Assembly: GCF_036370855.1 (NCBI RefSeq)
Contig: NC_088100.1
Span: 36,778,563-36,842,562, forward strand
Reading direction: 5' to 3'
Length of the DNA stretch: 64,000 nucleotides
Source: Dromaius novaehollandiae
Taxonomy: Eukaryota > Chordata > Aves > Casuariiformes > Dromaiidae
Part shown: piece after piece, positions 63,601 through 64,000 of the stretch
How the letters are laid out: every line of letters begins with the position of its first letter
How positions within the stretch are numbered: position 1 is the first letter of the stretch
Made by a program: the position numbers and the translations under genes
Notes under the pieces: model-generated
Told to the model about the DNA's origin: nothing
The model's input: the letters and a program-made list of their open reading frames with translations, nothing else
The model's database searches: none

Positions 63601-64000
63601 TTTTGCTCAGGGGATTCAGTCATCTAGCCACATGCTAGATGCTATATATTTATCCCAGCAACATTGTTGATATTTAATAAATATTACAGAATAATAAAGG
63701 ATGTTCATCAACTCATTTTCAAAATGCTTTTGAAATAACGTGCTCCACTTCACAGGGCATTCCTGCTGAATGAAGCTTGAAGCAAATAATGTCAGCCCCT
63801 GCTCTTTGTCTTTGTTAGCAATCCTGTGTTTTCCCTTAACTTTTGCTGTGTACAAAGCTCAATCCTGAAGATGGCTGTATGCTGATTTTCCAGACTGACA
63901 AGCAGGAAATTGGCCAAATATATATTGCTAAGCACATGTTAGACAGTGTTAAGCACTGGTAGTTTAAAAAATTGTGAAGACAAAGAGGCACATCCATCTT
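60616..64000. other. Intergenic region at the right edge
   Basis: AT-rich, non-repetitive except for poly(A) at 61266-61288. No CpG island, splice-flanked coding exon or known repeat was recognised. Confidence 0.55.
61266..61288. repeat. Poly(A) tract
   Basis: 23 consecutive A on the plus strand, then gaataaaaaag. No recognised retrocopy precedes it. Confidence 0.95.

Overview
The window looks like nuclear DNA of a bird. It is mostly AT-rich and non-coding, with one spliced vertebrate gene, one CpG island, and interspersed repeats dominated by CR1 non-LTR retrotransposons. Several CR1 copies have the avian 3' end, read here in antisense (an 'agaatcacagag / ggttggaagggacct / gtccaaccccc' series). 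There are no bacterial-style operons, no convincing tRNA or rRNA gene, and no CRISPR array.

Layout. (1) 1-9.5 kb: intergenic AT-rich DNA downstream of the gene. (2) 9.5-35.7 kb: one gene on the minus strand, identified by its spliced protein as HMGN3, a nucleosome-binding high-mobility-group N protein. Six coding exons (35438-35452, 20389-20439, 14674-14703, 13827-13874, 11362-11475, 10812-10850) join in frame into a 98-residue protein; all five introns are phase 0. Intron 2 begins with GC instead of GT. (3) 34.15-35.93 kb: CpG island over the first exon and the start of intron 1, with a consensus CCAAT (NF-Y) box about 255 bp upstream of the ATG. (4) 36-64 kb: upstream intergenic DNA with no recognised gene. 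It holds avian CR1 copies (37.3, 39.5-42.0, 60.1 kb), older L3-like CR1 fossils (54.8-55.7 and 57.6-58.0 kb), a palindromic MITE-like element (45.8 kb), poly(A) tracts and AT-rich tracts. A further L3-like CR1 fossil about 1.6 kb long lies inside HMGN3 intron 2 (17.1-18.7 kb).

Most interesting point. Between coding exons 5 and 6 there is a candidate alternative last exon (about 11003-11243). It has a strong 3' splice site, a 43-codon reading frame in phase with exon 5, a stop, an AATAAA 89 bases after the stop, and a strongly GU-rich downstream element. If used, it would replace the normal 12-residue end with a different 43-residue C-terminus. I did not find a new multi-gene system; the window is otherwise an ordinary avian locus.

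Limits. Exon calls rest on reading splice sites and on remembered HMGN3 family features, not on alignments. UTR ends, repeat family names and repeat boundaries are approximate.
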